Notes under the pieces: generated by a model | Database searches by the model: none | Told to the model about the DNA's origin: nothing | What the model saw: only the letters and a program-made list of their open reading frames with translations | NCBI RefSeq assembly: GCF_000470315.2 | Contig: NZ_CBRF02000021.1 | Coordinates: 1-64,000 of the forward strand | Direction: 5' to 3' | Length of the DNA: 64,000 nucleotides | From: Psychromonas sp. SP041 | GTDB taxonomy: Bacteria; Pseudomonadota; Gammaproteobacteria; Enterobacterales; Psychromonadaceae | Position numbers and translations under genes: made by a program | Shown here: piece by piece, positions 29,535 to 38,389 of the stretch | Layout: each line of letters begins with the position of its first letter | How positions within the stretch are numbered: the stretch's first letter is position 1

Positions 29535-29570
29535 ACGGTTAGTTTATCTAACCGTTTTTTTTTGCTTTTT
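29535..29570 (+). terminator. Terminator of the symporter gene
   Basis: AAAAACGGTTAG, a short loop, and CTAACCGTTTTTTTTT: a 9-bp stem with a long T-tract. Confidence 0.92.
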
Positions 29571-29652
29571 ATTTATCATCAAGCCTATAACTATCCCTAT
29601 AAATAGGCGTTCTCTATCTTGGTGTATCAACCACAGGCTTTATTTGATGGTT

Positions 29653-29813
29653 ATACCAAAAGAATTAATAAGGTGATCATTCTTGCTGGTTAAAATTACT
29701 CCTAACTGCGTTCTGAGTTTTGAAGTGAGAACAACTATCTTCTACAACTCACGCCTTATTAGTGTTAATTTTTCCTGCGCAATTTCTGATCACTTATTTA
29801 ATTCCATTGGTAT
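29653..29813 (-). repeat. MITE-like repeat, copy C (reverse)
   Basis: 161 bp, reverse orientation relative to copies A and B, with both terminal inverted repeats intact (ATACCAAAAGAATTAATAAG ... ATTCCATTGGTAT). Confidence 0.88.
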
Positions 29814-30287
29814 TATTAATGAATGAGGCATTATTAAATTTAAGGTGAGCAATAGAAAGGTAAGTGCTGCTAATACAATCGCTGGAAGCTTTTCTGTTTA
29901 TAGTTAGACTGACTCATTACACCTTGCTTACAATCACATAACCGTTCTCTGCCATTGGTTTTATACCTTATTGACACTAGATAGGGTTATTGTGTGATCG
30001 GCTATCTAGGCCCTTTCATTGAGGCTATATTATTTTATCCTCGTTCGCTTAAACTACCGTCATTATTAGTTTTATAATAAAACGCTTCCCTTTGAAAGAA
30101 TATAAACTCGTAGTGCCACTCGTTGCATTAATTCTAACTATAGCCGTAAGCTGTAACCCTTAATCGTCTTATAAGTTTGAGTAGAATTCATTACTCCATA
30201 ATTAGCCTTATGTATTATCTATGGTTTTTAAAATCGAATGGAATTTGAGGGTTATTTGAAGTATTTATAGTGTTTTTTCATCATATA

Positions 30288-30370
30288 TACCGGTCTCCAT
30301 TCAAGGTGCAAAAATCCGTAAATTGTGACGCAAACAAATTCTAGGCATAAAGGTAAAGATCTAACGGGTT
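30288..30370 (-). repeat. CCCGTTA-bordered repeat, copy 2
   Basis: From ATACCGGTCTCCATTCAAGG to AAAGATCTAACGGGT. The border GATCTAACGGG is shared with the copy at 35991-36074 and, reversed, with 26004-26089. The left border is degraded. Confidence 0.6.
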
Positions 30371-30387
30371 AAATCGATACTTTATAG

Positions 30388-30551
30388 CAACGAAGGTGGT
30401 TGTCTCACGACTTCTCCTGCGTATCGTCAATTCAGCAAACCAATACTGCGTTGTAACATTCGATAAGGACTCGTTATTGTCGTCATGTTACGCCTTGTAT
30501 TGGTATCCGAGTTAACGATTGAATAATACATCTGGATTGGTAACGGGTATA
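30388..30551 (-). repeat. Family-3 repeat, right copy (reverse)
   Basis: The reverse complement matches 25701-25828 over most of its length (for example TTATCGAATGTTACA, GCGTAACATGACGACAATA, ATACCCGTTACCAAT), with a ~30 bp length difference near its inner end. Confidence 0.7.
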
Positions 30552-30669
30552 GGCTGTTTGAATACAGAAAAGGGTAGTAACAATAAGGAGGTTTTAGTGT
30601 GATGAAGTCTCAACTGTTAGGTCAGTGGTTATGACTTAGAGTGTTTTTTTATGGGGAACTTATTGTATA

Positions 30670-30702
30670 AAAAAGCCAATTATTAATTGCTTAATAATTG
30701 GC
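30670..30702 (-). terminator. Terminator of the alginate lyase gene
   Basis: On the minus strand GCCAATTATTAAG, a loop, and AATAATTGGC followed by TTTTTT: a 10-bp stem with a T-tract, about 55 bp past the stop codon. Confidence 0.88.
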
Positions 30703-30755
30703 TAAATAAGTAAATTTAACAAGATGTTTAAAAAAGTTAATGCTTAGATCTTTTG

Positions 30756-32600
30756 TTAATGTGTTTTACTTAAAGAATAGAAGGTTACCTGTACATAATC
30801 AGAAGTATCGCCTGAGTTATTTTGGTTATAAGCTCCTGCTTTAAAATACATATAGTCTTCGAGTGTTTCCCCGTCTTTTACATAGTATCCATCATAACCA
30901 CTGTTTTCCATATTGACAGTTTGAGTGACAGTGTCTTTATCATCTCGCATAATGCTAACGTTCAGAGTATTGCCAACAACATCAATTTCAAAACTGAATT
31001 TTTCGTCCAGTTCAATACCATCTTCAGGCTCACTTGCACTATTACTTCTTGAACCAATCATGTTGTACCACTGTTCACTGTTACCATTACTTGGTTCATG
31101 GGCAATGTAAATGGACCCTTTAGTGTGACCATCTAATAAACGGTAATATAGGCGAACAGGCTCATCACTTGCTGCATGTATTTGACCAATAATGACGCGG
31201 CCTTGGTGAGAACTATTGCCTGTACTTGTTACATGATTAACGGCTAATGTTGCGACCATATTACCATCTACACCACCTGCATCATCTTGTTGATCTTCTG
31301 GTGCATTACTGAATACCCAGTTGTTTTCATTAACGCCTTGAGTATTAATGCGAGTATTTTCACCTCGCAACATCTCACGGAATTCTGTTCGAGAGTATGA
31401 AGTGCCTGAAGATGTGCGGGCTCCTCCGATATAATTTCTAAAAACCATACCGCCATCGGTTGTATCAGTCCAAAAGTAGTTTTCTAACTCATAACCATCA
31501 TTTAATTCTTCTACTGTGATTGTCGTTGCTTTTGCATAACCGTCACCTTCACCATTATCAATCGGCACACTTAAGTTCCATGTCGAAAGATCGAAGTTAT
31601 CTGACGGTGGAAGGTCTGGGTCTAGTGCATTCATGTCTAGTGATGTTGTTTCATCATTATAATCGCTTTCACTATAAGTGATTGTCTTAAACTGTACGAC
31701 ACTATTACCATTTGTATATTGGTTATAAACACCGGCTTTAAAATAGCTGTATAAATTTGCCCAGTAATCGATATTAATATTAACTTTATTGTCATCATCT
31801 ACATTAATAATTAATGTTTCATTACCTACTATAATTTCAAAATTAGTGGGGCTATTTGCATCGTAATCACTCAAGTAATAGAAGTCATACGAGTCTGGGC
31901 AATTATCATTGTAGTTAGGATTACTTTCATTCTTACACTCGTCAGCATTTGTTTTAATGATGGCCCAATAAGCATTGCTATATGAATTACCAGTGACATC
32001 GTCAGTACGGTTTTCACCATCCCAGACAACACGTAATAAAGGATGTGATAAAACACTATTGTCAGTTACGCCTGCCGTACCCTTGTTATGTACCTGTAAT
32101 AAAGTGATCTCTTCACCATCGGTACTATTGGCAACCGATGTAGATGGTGAAATAGGTAATATATCAGCAGTTAACGTATATTTTGTATCAGCCGAGTTAG
32201 TTAAAAAGTTTTCTGTGAAGCGAAGTTCAGTGCGATTACTATCACCTTCCATTTCAAAGGTTAACAAACCTGAATCCGTATCAATATAAAAGTATTCGCT
32301 GTCATAACCTTCATATTCTCCTGCATCAACAACATCAGATTTTGAGCAAGTATTATTAATGTCATCATCAGTACAATCAGATAGGTCTGTTTGTTGTAAA
32401 TTTGCATTATCAAGTGCGTCCACATATTGGGAATAATCATAAGGTACGCCAGTATATTCAACGCTAGATTCCGAGTCTGTAGATCCAGTGTTAGTAGAGT
32501 TTGTATTTGTTGAACTTGAGTCAGAAGAGCTACCGCCTCCACCACCACAAGCGCTGAGTAATAATGTTAATAAAAGAGTGCTTGTTAATTTATATTTCAC
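30756..32600 (-). CDS. Lipoprotein with two PL7-type alginate lyase domains
   Basis: A 614-residue surface-type lipoprotein. A signal with lipobox LLLSAC gives Cys18, followed by a Gly- and Ser/Thr-rich linker. Two alginate_lyase_2-like modules follow. The first (about 95-312) has RTELR at 123-127, QVH at 169-171 and YFKAGVYNQ at 286-294. The second (about 335-612) has RTEFRE at 404-409, QIH at 473-475 and YFKAGAYNQ at 585-593. These three motifs are the PL7 active-site strands. The second fits the canonical motifs better. PL7 enzymes cut alginate by beta-elimination. Anchoring, probably in the outer membrane, would keep products near the KdgM-type porin. A GntR-like half-site lies 92 bp upstream. 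Confidence 0.92.
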   Translation of the reverse strand: MKYKLTSTLLLTLLLSACGGGGGSSSDSSSTNTNSTNTGSTDSESSVEYTGVPYDYSQYVDALDNANLQQTDLSDCTDDDINNTCSKSDVVDAGEYEGYDSEYFYIDTDSGLLTFEMEGDSNRTELRFTENFLTNSADTKYTLTADILPISPSTSVANSTDGEEITLLQVHNKGTAGVTDNSVLSHPLLRVVWDGENRTDDVTGNSYSNAYWAIIKTNADECKNESNPNYNDNCPDSYDFYYLSDYDANSPTNFEIIVGNETLIINVDDDNKVNINIDYWANLYSYFKAGVYNQYTNGNSVVQFKTITYSESDYNDETTSLDMNALDPDLPPSDNFDLSTWNLSVPIDNGEGDGYAKATTITVEELNDGYELENYFWTDTTDGGMVFRNYIGGARTSSGTSYSRTEFREMLRGENTRINTQGVNENNWVFSNAPEDQQDDAGGVDGNMVATLAVNHVTSTGNSSHQGRVIIGQIHAASDEPVRLYYRLLDGHTKGSIYIAHEPSNGNSEQWYNMIGSRSNSASEPEDGIELDEKFSFEIDVVGNTLNVSIMRDDKDTVTQTVNMENSGYDGYYVKDGETLEDYMYFKAGAYNQNNSGDTSDYVQVTFYSLSKTH

Positions 32601-32691
32601 AGTAAAAATTCCATTTAATAAAGGTTAATGAGCGCTGTTTCAGGTTAGCGTTGTCTCTCTATTTTGAGCGGTTAATCGTATTCAGATTCAA

Positions 32692-32702
32692 TTATAATAC
32701 AA
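32692..32702. promoter_or_regulatory. Weak GntR-type operator candidate at the lyase promoter
   Basis: On the minus strand TTGTATTATAA, one base off the TNGTNNNACNA consensus, about 92 bp upstream of the lyase start. Confidence 0.35.
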
Positions 32703-32866
32703 ATAAAAAATGGGCAAATTATAATGTTTTAAAAGTGATAAGTTGGCAGTCAATATTGATGTAAAGATGATTAATGCTAGAGATATGTTTTTGTTGATTA
32801 AGTGGAAATATATTATATGGACTTAATACTTTGAGTTGGTATAAAAGGTAGTTTTAGAAACTGATT

Positions 32867-32995
32867 ATACTAATTACATTAAATAAGTTATCTAAATTTT
32901 GCGCAGGAAAAATGACTTAGTTTAAGGCATAAATTGAGTTAAATGATGTTCTCTTTACGAAGTTTACAATGAAGAAATAAGTTATTTTAACAAAT
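32867..32995 (+). repeat. Degenerate MITE-like repeat, copy D
   Basis: It keeps the order of conserved words of copies A-C: ATAC..AAT.ACATTAAATAAG, TTGCGCAGGAAAAA, AAGGC..AA.TTGAGTT, TGTTCTC and ATTTTAACAAA, but many positions have changed and the right end is missing. It is likely an old copy. Confidence 0.5.
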
Positions 32996-33086
32996 AAAAT
33001 AGATAGGTTAATTGTTGTGATTGATGCTGGATGACGACAATTTTTTTAAAATGTGATGTTCTTAATGATATTCATTGAATATAAAC

Positions 33087-33124
33087 AAAAAAATATCGTT
33101 CATTTTCATGAACGATATTTTTAA
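33087..33124 (-). terminator. Terminator of the triplicated lipoprotein gene
   Basis: AAAAATATCGTTCATTTTCA and its complement TGAACGATATTTTT form an 11-bp stem with A- and T-tracts, 56 bp past the stop codon on the minus strand. Confidence 0.88.
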
Positions 33125-33179
33125 TATTTATCAAGTTTGACCTGAAATAATTATGACTTCATTTTCAACCGTCTAACTA

Positions 33180-35315
33180 CTAAAAATTTAATAGCTCAGA
33201 GGTTGCTTCAGAAGAACTAGTATTGTAAGGAGGTACTAATGAGTCGCCTTCAACATCATCATTAAAGTCATCACTGTAGACTTCTGCTGTTTGGTCTAAA
33301 ATAACAATATCATCTACGTTTAGCTCAAATGTAGATACATCGTCATTACCGCCCAATCTAAATGCAACCGTTTGCACTGTTGTTGGATCTCGACTTTCAA
33401 AAGATTCTGAGAAAGTAGCTCCGCCATCTATCGATAGTGAATAAGTCGTTTCATCCCATGCAACTACAACATCAATCGCATCACCAGGTGTGTAAGTTAA
33501 GCCTTCAATAGTTTGTTGAGAGCCTGAGCTATCACGGTATCTAATTCTACCATCACTGATGATGATAATTTCTCCGTGTGTGCCTGTTGATGAATTTGCT
33601 GAAGAATAAAGTGTTATGAATGCTGAGTTGGTTAAGTTATCACCAGCTGCATTTTCAACTTGAATCGTATCGGCATCTTCTTGTAATTGAATTGTTGCAC
33701 TTACTTGGCCTTCTAGAATACTACTTACGGATGCTTGATCTTCAAGTACAATTCTTAATTCGCCAGTATCACCAACAGTGGTATCTAGTATATGTGCGCC
33801 TAGATTTACGCCCGTTTCATCAACGACTTCTTCTTCTACTACGTCATCTTCAGTAGCTTCGCCACCAAAGTTCAATAGTTCAGAAGTTGCTTCAGAAGAG
33901 CTAGTATTGTAAGGAGGTATTAATGAGTCACCTTCAATATCATCATTAAAATCATCACTGTATACTTCTGCTGTTTGATTTAAAATAACAATATCATCTA
34001 CGTTTAATTCAAATGTAGATACATCGTCATTACCACCCAATCTAAATGCAACCGTTTGCACTGTTGTTGGATCTCTACTTTCAAAAGATTCTGAGAAAGT
34101 AGCTCCGCCATCTATCGATAGTGAATAAGTCGTTTCATCCCATGCAACTACAACATCAATCGCATCACCTGGAGTGTAAGTTAAGCCTTCAATAGTTTGT
34201 TGAGAGCCAGAGCTATCACGGTATCTAATTCTACCGTCACTGATGATAATAATTTCGCCGTGTGTACCTGTTGATGAATTTGCTGAAGAATAAAGTGTTA
34301 TGAACGCTGAGTTGGTTAAGTTATCACCAGCTGCATTCTCAACTTGAGTCGTATCAGCATCTGCTTGTAATTGAATCGTTGCACTTACTTGGCCTTCTAG
34401 AATACTACTTACGGATGCTTGATCTTCAAGTACAATTCTTAATTCACCGGTATCACCAACAGTGGTATCTAATATGCGAGCCCCTAGATTTACGCCCGTT
34501 TCATCTACGACGACTTCTTCTGCGTCATCTTCAGTAACTTCGCCACCAAAGTTTAATAGCTCAGAAGTTGCTTCAGAAGAACTAGTATTGTAAGGAGGTA
34601 CTAATGAGTCACCTTCAACATCATCATTAAAGTCATCACTGTAGACTTCTGCTGTTTGGTCTAAAATAACAATATCATCTACGTTTAGCTCAAATGTAGA
34701 TACATCGTCATTACCACCCAATCTAAATGCAACTGTTTGCACTGTTGTTGGATCTCTACTTTCAAAAGATTCTGAGAAAGTAGCTCCGCCATCTATCGAT
34801 AGTGAATAAGTCGTTTCATCCCATGCAACTACAACATCAATCGCATCACCTGGAGTGTAAGTTAAGCCTTCAATAGTTTGTTGAGAGCCAGAGCTATCAC
34901 GGTATCTAATTCTACCGTCACTAATGATAATAATTTCGCCGTGTGTACCTGTTGATGAATTTGCTGAAGAATAAAGTGTTATGAACGCTGAGTTGGTTAA
35001 GTTATCACCAGCTGCATTCTCAACTTGAGTCGTATCGGCATCTGCTTGTAATTGAATCGTTGCACTTACTTGGCCTTCTAGAATACTACTTACGGATGCT
35101 TGATCTTCAAGTACAATTCTTAATTCACCAGTATCACCAACAGTAGTATCTAGTATACGCGCACCTAAATTTGAAGTTGTTTCTGTTTCTGTTCCTGTGC
35201 CAGGATCAGTTTCTACAACTGGGTCTGGAGTTGGTTCTTGGAACTCTAAATCACTACCACAACCAAATACTAAACTTGTGCTTAGTATTGCAGCTGCTAT
35301 TTTAGTTAATTTCAT
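33180..35315 (-). CDS. Lipoprotein of three near-identical ~227-residue modules
   Basis: A 711-residue protein with a lipobox signal (MKLTKIAAAILSTSLVFGCG, Cys19), a Pro/Thr/Glu-rich linker, and three modules starting near residues 51, 278 and 506. The modules differ at only a few positions; acidic linkers (EDDAEEVVVDE type) join them. Each has predicted beta-strands (GELRIVLEDQA, AFITLYSSAN, GEIIIISDGRIRY, DVVVAWDETTYSLSIDGG, FELNVDDIVILDQ), which suggests a jelly-roll/LamG-like binding fold. I recognise no named family and no catalytic residues. AGGGAC precedes ATG 35315. Its place beside the PL7 lyase suggests polysaccharide binding, which is inferred. Confidence 0.85.
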   Translation of the reverse strand: MKLTKIAAAILSTSLVFGCGSDLEFQEPTPDPVVETDPGTGTETETTSNLGARILDTTVGDTGELRIVLEDQASVSSILEGQVSATIQLQADADTTQVENAAGDNLTNSAFITLYSSANSSTGTHGEIIIISDGRIRYRDSSGSQQTIEGLTYTPGDAIDVVVAWDETTYSLSIDGGATFSESFESRDPTTVQTVAFRLGGNDDVSTFELNVDDIVILDQTAEVYSDDFNDDVEGDSLVPPYNTSSSEATSELLNFGGEVTEDDAEEVVVDETGVNLGARILDTTVGDTGELRIVLEDQASVSSILEGQVSATIQLQADADTTQVENAAGDNLTNSAFITLYSSANSSTGTHGEIIIISDGRIRYRDSSGSQQTIEGLTYTPGDAIDVVVAWDETTYSLSIDGGATFSESFESRDPTTVQTVAFRLGGNDDVSTFELNVDDIVILNQTAEVYSDDFNDDIEGDSLIPPYNTSSSEATSELLNFGGEATEDDVVEEEVVDETGVNLGAHILDTTVGDTGELRIVLEDQASVSSILEGQVSATIQLQEDADTIQVENAAGDNLTNSAFITLYSSANSSTGTHGEIIIISDGRIRYRDSSGSQQTIEGLTYTPGDAIDVVVAWDETTYSLSIDGGATFSESFESRDPTTVQTVAFRLGGNDDVSTFELNVDDIVILDQTAEVYSDDFNDDVEGDSLVPPYNTSSSEATSELLNF

Positions 35316-35990
35316 TTTTTGTCCCTTCTTAGCCTTGCGCATGTATTTCTCCTTAATGAATTATTTTTTGTATTTGCTAGATGATTGTTAAGGAATAGCT
35401 AAAAAGGGTCAAACCCGACGACGCCATAAAATGATCTTGCTCTCATTAGTCTTTTTATATGTATCATAAAGTAGATCTAGTCATCATTTTTTAGAGTGTT
35501 TTGAAATTTATTTGTATGTTTATTTAATGATTTTTGACACATTAAATCCATTTTATCTTTTTGAACTATATTGGTTTTTATTTTTCAAAAGTAGTTCTTA
35601 TAATTAAAATCTTATTTAAGTTTTTATTTATCAGTGCTTTATGGTTTTTTTTGTTTTTTATTATTAAGGGGTGTTTAGCTTTAAGATGTAAATGCTAATA
35701 TTTCAATAATGTAATAGTATTTATAGTTTTGTATGAATAATGAATTTGGATGACTATCTACTTGAAGGTATAAGTTTTTAATACAGATCAGTCACTTATA
35801 ATTAATTCTTATTATGACTTTTACCGTTAAAAGTGAACTTAAACTTGCTCATTTTATAGAGTCGACTTGTTAATTATAAATTGATTTTTTAAAGCAAAGC
35901 CACGCTTGGGAACTTTACTATCTGGATTAAATTACTCAAATTAAGTGACGACACTTTGAAGCAAGAAGTAAGGGCATTTCAATATAGCTA

Positions 35991-36074
35991 TGCCCGTTAC
36001 CATTCAAGATACAAAATTCAGCAAGCGGCAAGGTGAACAAACGCTAAGTAAAAAGAGGAAGATCTAACGGGTAT
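35991..36074 (-). repeat. CCCGTTA-bordered repeat, copy 3
   Basis: 84 bp from TGCCCGTTACCATTCAAGAT to GATCTAACGGGT. Both inverted borders are well kept (CCGTTA / TAACGG). Confidence 0.7.
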
Positions 36075-36146
36075 ATAAGGAAAAGTATCATTTCTAAGGA
36101 AACTGAAAAGTGGAAGTTAAAAGGCTGGGTTAAATGATGAAAGTGA

Positions 36147-36191
36147 AAAAGTAACGCATTAGAGCCACATAAAGCCCATTTGCGTTACTTT
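36147..36191 (-). terminator. Terminator of gor
   Basis: On the minus strand AAAGTAACGCA, a ~20 nt loop, and TGCGTTACTTTTTC: an 11-bp stem ending in T, just past the stop codon. Confidence 0.75.
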
Positions 36192-36230
36192 CTGAATACG
36201 GTAACTACAAAGAATTACAATAATAAGTGG

Positions 36231-37595
36231 TTATCGCATAGTAACAAACTCTTCAGAACCCGTCGGATGTATTGCTACAACACTATCAAAGTCTGCTTTA
36301 GTTGCGCCCATCTTCATTGCAATACTAAAGCCTTGGATCATTTCATCAACAGCAAAACCAATACCGTGTAAACCAACAACAACTTCATTCTCACCAGCAC
36401 AAACTAGTTTCATTTTACAAGGTTGGCGGTGTTTAGTGATAGCGGTGTACATTGCAGTAAAACCTGATTGATATACTTTTACGCTCTTCTCACCGTACTG
36501 CTCAATGGCTTCTTGTTCTGTTAAGCCGATAGTGCCGATAGGCGGGTGACTAAATACAACCGTTGGAATTAAATCATAATCCATTTTTGCATCTGGTTTG
36601 TTATTGAATAAACGTTCAGAAAGTTGACGTCCTGCTTTAACGGCAACAGGTGTCAATTCAACACCGCCTTCCATAATGTCACCAACACAATAAATACCCG
36701 GAATGTTTGTTTCTTGGTATTCATCTACTTTGATATAACCTGCTGAATTTGTTTCAACACCCGTTGCAGCTAGATTAATAGAGTCTGTTGCAGGGTGACG
36801 GCCTATTGCCCAAATTAAAGTATCAACATTTTGGCTTTGTCCGTTTTCAAGATGCAGGGTAATACTACCATCTGCTTCTTTAGTTACTTCTTTAGGTGTT
36901 GAGTGAGTATGTAGAGTAGGGCCTTCTGCAGCCATTACTTCAACTAAAGTGTCTACTATTAATGGATCAAAACTACGTAATGGTGATTCCTTACGCACGA
37001 ACAGGTGTGTTTCTGTTCCTAATGCGCTTAATACGCCTGCAATTTCAACGGCGATATAACCCGCACCAACAATCGCGACACGCTTAGGTTGTTCAACAAT
37101 GTCGAAGAAACCATTGGAATCAATACCTAGCTCTGCGCCTGGTACGTTAGGGATAGTAGGGCGCCCACCTGTTGCAATAGTGATATGTTGAGCTGTGATC
37201 TGCTTACCATTCACTTCTATTGTATTTTTATCAACAAAAGTGGCAAAACCTTTAATCACTTCAACGTTATTATTACCTAGAACACGATCGTAAGATTCAT
37301 GGATACGTCCGATATAAGTTTGGCGGTTTTCAACCATTTTCGCCCAGTTAAATCCTTTAACATCTAAATCAAAGCCATAATCTTCAGCATAAAGATTAAT
37401 AGCTTCAGCAACTTGTGCACCATGCCACATCACTTTTTTAGGAACACAACCAACATTTACACAGGTACCACCTAGATCTTTAGCTTCAATTATCGCTACT
37501 TTTGCACCGTACATTGACGCTCGATTAGCTGAAGCAATGCCGCCACTTCCGCCACCGATACAAATGTAATCAAAATCGAATTGTTTGTTGCTCAT
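36231..37595 (-). CDS. gor: Glutathione reductase
   Basis: A 454-residue flavoprotein that reduces glutathione disulfide with NADPH in the cytoplasm. FAD-binding GGGSGG is at residues 14-19, the redox disulfide is Cys45-Cys50 in [13 protein letters not shown], the NAD(P) Rossmann motif is [14 protein letters not shown], and the C-terminal [12 protein letters not shown] carries the catalytic His and Glu. These are typical of glutathione reductase rather than lipoamide dehydrogenase. GAGGTG lies 6 bp before ATG 37595; an ATG four codons earlier is less likely. Confidence 0.96.
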   Translation of the reverse strand: MSNKQFDFDYICIGGGSGGIASANRASMYGAKVAIIEAKDLGGTCVNVGCVPKKVMWHGAQVAEAINLYAEDYGFDLDVKGFNWAKMVENRQTYIGRIHESYDRVLGNNNVEVIKGFATFVDKNTIEVNGKQITAQHITIATGGRPTIPNVPGAELGIDSNGFFDIVEQPKRVAIVGAGYIAVEIAGVLSALGTETHLFVRKESPLRSFDPLIVDTLVEVMAAEGPTLHTHSTPKEVTKEADGSITLHLENGQSQNVDTLIWAIGRHPATDSINLAATGVETNSAGYIKVDEYQETNIPGIYCVGDIMEGGVELTPVAVKAGRQLSERLFNNKPDAKMDYDLIPTVVFSHPPIGTIGLTEQEAIEQYGEKSVKVYQSGFTAMYTAITKHRQPCKMKLVCAGENEVVVGLHGIGFAVDEMIQGFSIAMKMGATKADFDSVVAIHPTGSEEFVTMR

Positions 37596-38389
37596 GGTGC
37601 ACCTCATTTTTCTAGTGTTGTATGTTAGGTAGTAAGACTGGTTTAATTATTTTTATGAAGAGTAAGTTACAGCATTGCAGTAAAAAACTATAGAGTTTGT
37701 AATTAATTTTGTGTTTTATGGGGACAAATTTTTTATATGTTAAATGTGTATTTTCAGTATTCGTGATTAAATTGAGTTTGACTTAAAAGCTAAATTACCA
37801 CGAAGAAAAGATAATAATGAAAAAGCTATTTTATGGTTTTTAGCTTTTGACCTTAACTTCTTTATCCTTCGTCTCTTCGTGGTTAAATTGTTTTTGACTT
37901 AAAAACCAAATTACCACGAAGCGCTACGCTTCACGAAGGACACGAAGAAAAGCTAATGATTAATAAGAAGTTTTTTATATTTTTAGCCATTATCTTTAAC
38001 TTTTTTACCCTTCGTTTCTTCGTGGTTAAATTGCTTTTGATTTAAAAACCAAACGACCACGAAGTGCTACGCTTCACGAAGGACACGAAGAAAAGCTAAT
38101 GATTAAGAATAAGTTCTTTTATATTTTTAGCCATTGTCTTTAATTTCTTTGCCCTTCGTGGCTTCGTGGCTTCGAGGTTAAATTGTTTTTGACTTAAAAA
38201 CCAAATTACCACGAAGCGCTACGCTTCACGAAGGACACGAAGAAAAGCTAATGATTAATAAGAAGTTTTTTATATTTTTAGCCGTTGCCTTTAACTTTTT
38301 TATCCTTCGTGGCTTCGTGGTTAAATTGCTTTTGACCTTAACTTCTTTACCCTTCGTACCTTCGTGGTCAAACGGTTTTGATTTACACG
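37596..38389. other. gor-serC spacer dominated by a palindromic repeat array
   Basis: A 794 bp gene-free region. After about 175 bp of ordinary AT-rich DNA, which should hold the gor promoter, it is filled by the ACCACGAAG...CTTCGTGGT array (37791-38372), which runs up to the serC stop codon. Confidence 0.8.
37791..38372. repeat. ACCACGAAG/CTTCGTGGT tandem palindromic array
   Basis: Four full units begin with ACCACGAAG at 37797, 37913, 38056 and 38208 (spacing 116, 143 and 152 bp) and end with CTTCGTGGTTAAATT-type sequence; a half unit closes the array near 38351-38372. Units 2-4 have an inserted CGCTACGCTTCACGAAGGAC-type segment with its own small hairpin. Each unit can fold into a long imperfect stem on either strand. 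There is no reading frame and the spacing is not CRISPR-like. Confidence 0.88.

Larger units (their letters stand above)
29500..30755. other. 1.26 kb repeat-rich spacer between symporter and alginate lyase genes
   Basis: A long gene-free region. It holds the symporter terminator, MITE-like copy C in reverse (29653-29813), a stretch from 29815 to 30285 with no recognised content, a CCCGTTA-type repeat (30288-30370), the reverse family-3 repeat (30388-30551) and the lyase terminator (30670-30702). It mirrors the repeat content of 25.7-26.1 kb. Confidence 0.7.
32601..33179. other. Spacer upstream of the alginate lyase gene
   Basis: 579 bp. It contains a TTGTATTATAA-like site (32692-32702, minus strand), a degenerate relative of the MITE-like repeat (about 32867-32995) and the terminator of the triplicated lipoprotein gene (33087-33124). 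No gene is visible. Confidence 0.6.
35316..36230. other. 915 bp spacer between the triplicated lipoprotein and gor
   Basis: Very AT-rich non-coding DNA. A CCCGTTA-type repeat lies at 35991-36074 and the gor terminator at 36147-36191. The part from 35400 to 35900 shows no gene, strong hairpin or known motif; the lipoprotein promoter is presumably at its left end. Confidence 0.55.

Noticed and set aside
29815..30285. A hidden small RNA or gene between repeats in the 1.26 kb spacer
   Set aside because: I found no reading frame with a ribosome site, no promoter-terminator pair and no strong hairpin.
25701..30551. A composite transposon carrying the porin and symporter genes
   Set aside because: No transposase or IS is present and the flanking copies have diverged; only inverted non-coding repeats can be shown.
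37791..38372. The palindromic array as a CRISPR array or coding repeat
   Set aside because: The distances between units are uneven (116-152 bp), the sequence between the arms is also conserved, and all frames are broken.
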